From NCBI GenBank assembly GCA_016932235.1, contig JAFGDF010000250.1:1-10279 (forward strand): a stretch of 10,279 nt of DNA. Direction: 5' to 3'. Positions within the stretch are counted from its first letter, which is position 1, and each line of letters starts with the position of its first letter. This DNA comes from Deltaproteobacteria bacterium (lineage in GTDB: Bacteria; Desulfobacterota; DSM-4660; Desulfatiglandales; HGW-15). Position numbers and translations under genes: made by a program. Shown here one piece after another: positions 7,357-10,279 of this stretch. The notes below the pieces were generated by a model. The model worked only from the letters and a program-made list of their open reading frames with translations, ran no database searches and was not told the DNA's origin.

Positions 7357-7362
7357 GAGGGG
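7357..7362 (+). promoter_or_regulatory. ribosome-binding site that decides the start of the membrane cytochrome gene
   Basis: GAGGGG ends 8 nt before the ATG at 7371 but overlaps the in-frame GTG at 7362. Only the ATG has workable spacing, so the protein most likely begins there (sequence MVFRVLLY), three residues shorter than the longest open frame. Confidence 0.7.
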
Positions 7363-7370
7363 TGTTTTCT

Positions 7371-9128
7371 ATGGTCTTCAGGGTATTGCTTTATATTGCC
7401 ATTGCATTTTTCATATTCGGTCTGATATATCGAATAAATGGATGGTTGACAAGATCCATTGGTTTTTTCTCAGATGAAATCACTCCATCCGGCAGGCTGT
7501 CCCACTTTGTAAAAAGCTCCTTTAGGGTCATTTTCAGTCCGCGGATTCTAACCCTCTTGAGGGTTTTTCTGGTCGATGTTATTTTCCAGTGGAAAATCCT
7601 GAAAGAGGATTATGTCCGATGGATTATGCACATGTGCATCTACATGGGATTTTTAATGCTCCTTTTGATGCATGCCCTTGGAGAGATTGTCAGTGCCTCC
7701 CTATTCAGTGACTACTATTCAACTCTCAATCCCTTCTTTTTCTTAAGAGACCTTTTCGGGATCATTACCATTACCGGCATAGTGATCGCAATCTTCCGCC
7801 GGTGGATAATTAAGGCACCCCGTTTCAAGACAAACGGGATGGATATATATGCTATTATAATAGTGGCTTTGATCCTGGCTTCCGGGATCCTTCTGGAAGG
7901 ACTAAAGATCACTTCTCACTCCGATTTTACACGGATGGTCGAGGAATATTCCGATGTGGATAATGAGGAAGACCTGAAGGCGCTCGAAAACCTGTGGGTA
8001 AAAGAATTCGGTCTTGTCTCCCCGCGGGATATGTCAGGTCCTTTTGACGAGGAATTACTGAAGCGGGGCGTGGAAGTCCATGAGATGAATTGCCTGGGCT
8101 GTCATTCATCAGCCGTGTGGGCCTTTGCCGGGTACGGGACTGCCAGACTGATAAGACCGGTGGCTTTGGCTATGGATCGGTCGAAATTTGTGGGGATACT
8201 GTACATTCTCCATGTCCTGGCATGTTTTTTCGGTCTTGCCTATCTCCCTTTCAGCAAGATGTTTCACATCATCTCCACACCCGTTTGTCTCCTTGTAAAC
8301 GCGGTTATGGACGGAAAAACAGCGAACCCGTCAAATATTGCGACAAAGCAGATGATCGAGGTGGATGCCTGTACTCACTGCGGGACGTGCAGCCGTTACT
8401 GTTCCGCTATAATGGCCTATGAGTCCATTGGAAATGATTATATCCTCCCTTCGGAGAAGATGAGTTTTTTGAAGAAAATGGCGGCCGGCAGGGAGTTGGA
8501 TAGGGAGAGTATCAGGGCCATCCAGGAGGGCGTGTATCTTTGCACCAATTGTGACAGGTGTACGGTGGTATGCCCTTCAGGTATTAATTTAAAAGAACTC
8601 TGGGTAAGCGTGAGAGAGAACCTTATACAGAGAGGAATTCCCGAGCCCCTTATCCTGTCGCCGCTTTCTTTTGTAAGAGGGCTTAATCAAAAAGACTTTT
8701 CAGAGAAAGTGTATGCAGGCCCGATTGAAAAGGCAAGGAGCAGTGTTTCCGGCTCCTTTGCTTCATTGATGGATGCAAAAAAAGCGATTTCCCTTCCTGT
8801 GACGGATGGGCACGTTTCGGGTTACGAGGTTCGGGATAAAACCTTTTCACACTGTTTTGGTTGTCAAAACTGCACGACTGTCTGTCCCGTAGTGGGCCGG
8901 TATGAAGAACCTCAGGCGGCCTTAGGCCTTCTTCCCCATCAGATTATGTGCTGTCTCGGTCTCGGCCTTGATGTAATGGCCTCTGGTCCCGGTATGATCT
9001 GGGAGTGTGTCACCTGTTATCAATGTCAGGAACATTGCCCGCAAGAGGTAAAGGTGACCGATATCCTCTATGATCTGAAAAATAAGGCTGTCGGGAATAT
9101 GGAAAAACATTTCGCAACAGGCGAATAA
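7371..9128 (+). CDS. membrane HdrE/NarI-like cytochrome b fused to a heme-c site and two HdrC-like ferredoxin units
   Basis: About 585 residues from the ATG at 7371. The N-terminal part has five likely membrane spans (about 2-22, 82-105, 126-143, 158-178, 273-295) as in NarI/HdrE, with candidate heme-b ligands His87, His101, His281 and His299; the last pair is 18 apart, as in NarI. The loop between spans 4 and 5 (about 181-270) contains Cys241-X2-Cys244-His245, a c-type heme motif. If the Fe-S domain is cytoplasmic, this loop lies outside, where heme c is attached. Then come four [4Fe-4S] motifs: Cys334-344, Cys391-401, Cys495-505 and Cys546-556, equal to two HdrC units. The order is the reverse of QmoC, where the ferredoxin part comes first. 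Followed 9 nt later by hdrB. Role inferred: electron transfer between quinone or a periplasmic cytochrome and the Hdr core. Confidence 0.9.
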   Translation: MVFRVLLYIAIAFFIFGLIYRINGWLTRSIGFFSDEITPSGRLSHFVKSSFRVIFSPRILTLLRVFLVDVIFQWKILKEDYVRWIMHMCIYMGFLMLLLMHALGEIVSASLFSDYYSTLNPFFFLRDLFGIITITGIVIAIFRRWIIKAPRFKTNGMDIYAIIIVALILASGILLEGLKITSHSDFTRMVEEYSDVDNEEDLKALENLWVKEFGLVSPRDMSGPFDEELLKRGVEVHEMNCLGCHSSAVWAFAGYGTARLIRPVALAMDRSKFVGILYILHVLACFFGLAYLPFSKMFHIISTPVCLLVNAVMDGKTANPSNIATKQMIEVDACTHCGTCSRYCSAIMAYESIGNDYILPSEKMSFLKKMAAGRELDRESIRAIQEGVYLCTNCDRCTVVCPSGINLKELWVSVRENLIQRGIPEPLILSPLSFVRGLNQKDFSEKVYAGPIEKARSSVSGSFASLMDAKKAISLPVTDGHVSGYEVRDKTFSHCFGCQNCTTVCPVVGRYEEPQAALGLLPHQIMCCLGLGLDVMASGPGMIWECVTCYQCQEHCPQEVKVTDILYDLKNKAVGNMEKHFATGE

Positions 9129-9137
9129 GGAAATGTG

Positions 9138-10025
9138 ATGAAGATGAAATACTCCATTTTTATTGGTTGTCAGATACCTGCCAGGGTCCCTCAATACGAG
9201 AGGGCCGTCAGGGCCGTATTTAATAAGTTAAATGTTGATCTCATTGATAACCGCCGGTTTAACTGCTGTGGTTATCCGATGCGAAACAGGGACCCCCTGG
9301 CCTTTCTCCTGTCGTCAGTCAGGAATCTGGCCCTGGCTGAGAGATCCGGTGATAAAATGATGGTCCTTTGTCAGTGCTGTTTCGGCAGTCTGAAAAAGGC
9401 CGCAAACATTATGCAGGAAAAGGGCGCTCTCCAGGATAAGGTTAATGAGATCCTGAAAAAAGAGCGACTTTCATATACCGGCAGGGTCGAGGTCTATCAC
9501 CTCCTTTCTGTTCTTTATCATGATGTCGGCATCAAGAGACTCAAAGAAGAAATAGAAAGGCCTTTTAACGGAGATCTCAAAATCGCCGCCCATTACGGGT
9601 GCCACGCATTAAGGCCCAGCAAGGTCACCATGTTCGATGATCCGGTTGAGCCGAGGATATTCGACGAGATGGTCGAGATAACCGGCGCGCGAAGCCCTGA
9701 CTGGACGCAAAAGCTGGAATGTTGCGGAGCCCCGGCCATGGGAATAAATAATGACCTGTCCATATCCCTTATGAAGAAGAAACTTGAAAGCGCAAAGGAT
9801 GCGGGTGCGGACTATATATGCACCGCATGTCCCTACTGTCAGATGCAGTTTGACATCACACAGCAGATGGTTGTTTCAGGAAAGGTCGGCCAGGATCGAC
9901 TGGCTTCCATTCTTTATCCACAGCTCCTGGGTTTGAGCATGGGTATAGATGATGAAAAATTGGGAATTCATATGAATCGGATCGATATAGGAACTGTTCG
10001 ATCCTATTTGAAAAAAGAGGTGTAG
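9138..10025 (+). CDS. hdrB: HdrB-like heterodisulfide reductase subunit with two CCG domains
   Basis: This 295-residue protein carries both CCG (cysteine-rich) motifs that hold the noncubane [4Fe-4S] clusters of HdrB. Numbered from the ATG at 9138: Cys11, Cys43-Cys44, Cys78-X2-Cys81 form the first set, and Cys155, Cys195-Cys196, Cys231-X2-Cys234 the second. All ten ligands are present, so it should be catalytically competent. In methanogens HdrB reduces CoM-S-S-CoB; bacteria lack that substrate, so the true disulfide or electron acceptor is unknown. AAGGA at 9127-9131 is well spaced for the ATG at 9138 and too close for the GTG at 9135. It lies 9 nt after the membrane cytochrome gene and 3 nt before the next hdrA, clearly one operon. 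Confidence 0.93.
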   Translation: MKMKYSIFIGCQIPARVPQYERAVRAVFNKLNVDLIDNRRFNCCGYPMRNRDPLAFLLSSVRNLALAERSGDKMMVLCQCCFGSLKKAANIMQEKGALQDKVNEILKKERLSYTGRVEVYHLLSVLYHDVGIKRLKEEIERPFNGDLKIAAHYGCHALRPSKVTMFDDPVEPRIFDEMVEITGARSPDWTQKLECCGAPAMGINNDLSISLMKKKLESAKDAGADYICTACPYCQMQFDITQQMVVSGKVGQDRLASILYPQLLGLSMGIDDEKLGIHMNRIDIGTVRSYLKKEV

Positions 10026-10028
10026 AAC

Positions 10029-10279
10029 GTGTCAAAAGAGAAAATAGGCGCAGTGATGGTGGTAGGAGGCGGAATAACTGGAATGCAGGCGGCATTGGAT
10101 CTTGCGGACTCCGGTTACTACGTGTACCTGGTCGAAAGATCAAGTTCCATCGGGGGAATGATGTCTCAGCTGGACAAGACCTTTCCCACCAATGACTGTG
10201 CAATGTGAATTATCTCACCGAAACTGGTCGAGGTCGGCCGGCATATAAATATAGAACTTTTAACCCTGTCGGAAGTCAC
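10029..10279 (+). CDS. hdrA: selenocysteine-containing HdrA, N-terminal part (runs off the window)
   Basis: From the GTG at 10029 (AGAGG about 8 nt upstream) the frame reads a Rossmann FAD motif (GGGITG, 13-18), [15 protein letters not shown], and then Cys57-Ala-Met-UGA at codon 60. Reading continues with conserved HdrA sequence ([10 protein letters not shown]) to the window edge, 83 codons in all. The UGA (10206-10208) aligns exactly with Cys64 of the tandem HdrA at 2625-5660 (NNCDLCTLSPHL), so it is best read as selenocysteine in a Cys-X2-Sec loop next to the flavin. Selenocysteine HdrA is known in methanogens and reported in sulfate reducers. A SECIS-like hairpin follows. Automated callers would miss the gene or start it after the UGA. 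The remaining roughly 550 or more residues lie outside. It completes a membrane-C/E, B, A operon. Confidence 0.9.
10206..10237 (+). promoter_or_regulatory. UGA selenocysteine codon with bacterial SECIS-like hairpin
   Basis: Downstream of the UGA, CCGA (10218-10221) pairs with TCGG (10234-10237). After a small internal loop, CT pairs with AG, leaving an apical loop GGTCG (10226-10230). The GGUC apical loop begins 17 nt after the UGA, close to the fdhF SECIS of E. coli, where a GGUC-type loop contacts SelB at a similar distance. The stem is short and was folded by eye. Confidence 0.65.

Larger units (their letters stand above)
6663..7370. other. divergent intergenic region, no convincing gene
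   Basis: About 700 bp separates the start of the left metF-like gene from the right operon. I see no tRNA, rRNA, CRISPR or insertion-sequence structure. The right third (about 7140-7320) is strongly AT-rich and holds the operator and promoters listed separately. Minor palindromes occur, for example TTCAGC (6839-6844) with GCTGAA (6858-6863). Between 6900 and 7080 there are two short open stretches in different frames: a 21-codon ATG frame at 6900-6965, and a 29-codon stretch at 6992-7081 containing LNKAELSEIIDES. They have no good ribosome sites and may be the remains of a lost gene. No clear promoter for the leftward gene was found. Confidence 0.7.

Noticed and set aside
7362..7364. GTG as start of the membrane cytochrome gene
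   Set aside because: The ribosome-binding site overlaps this codon; the ATG at 7371 has proper spacing.
7371..9128. QmoC, or a DsrM/DsrK-type protein
   Set aside because: QmoC has ferredoxin motifs before the membrane part and only two clusters. DsrK carries its CCG catalytic domain in the same chain, while here the CCG domains are in the separate HdrB.
10206..10208. TGA as a true stop or nonsense mutation making a pseudogene
   Set aside because: It replaces a redox cysteine position exactly, conserved HdrA sequence continues in frame, and a SECIS-like hairpin follows. A random nonsense mutation would be unlikely to meet all three.

Overview
The window looks like chromosome from an anaerobic bacterium with Wood-Ljungdahl (C1/folate) metabolism and energy-conserving electron transfer of the heterodisulfide-reductase (Hdr) type. 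The gene families (MetF/MetV, MvhD, HdrA, a membrane HdrC/E-like protein, HdrB), an in-frame UGA that reads as selenocysteine, and an HcpR/CRP-type operator together fit a sulfate-reducing or syntrophic member of the Desulfobacterota. That placement is inferred from gene content and style; no marker gene is present to fix the species.

Left arm (116-6662, minus strand, read right to left): a divergent MetF-like protein (6662-5790); a 1011-residue tandem HdrA (5660-2625); an MvhD-type [2Fe-2S] protein (2625-2188); the zinc/Fe-S partner MetV (2163-1495); a canonical MetF (1498-575); and a stand-alone response-regulator receiver (502-116). hdrA/mvhD overlap by 1 nt and metV/metF by 4 nt, so the core is clearly one operon. 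The set resembles the MetFV-HdrABC-MvhD assembly of acetogens such as Moorella, but here hdrB and hdrC are missing from the operon and HdrA is doubled.

Centre (6663-7370): about 700 bp without a convincing gene, between divergent operons. It is AT-rich towards the right and holds a perfect TTGTGA-N6-TCACAA palindrome and a good sigma-70-like promoter facing right.

Right arm (7371-10279, plus strand): a membrane protein fusing a NarI/HdrE-like di-heme b cytochrome, an extracytoplasmic CXXCH heme-c site and four [4Fe-4S] motifs (two HdrC-like units); then HdrB with two CCG cluster motifs; then the start of a second HdrA, cut by the window edge, whose active-site loop reads Cys-X-X-Sec through an in-frame UGA followed by a SECIS-like hairpin.

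Working model (inference): the left operon encodes a soluble methylene-/methyl-tetrahydrofolate oxidoreductase with flavin-based bifurcating or confurcating capacity. The right operon encodes a membrane-bound Hdr complex that may exchange electrons with the quinone pool or a periplasmic cytochrome c. The divergent arrangement, and the absence of HdrB/C from the left operon, suggest the two are functionally linked.
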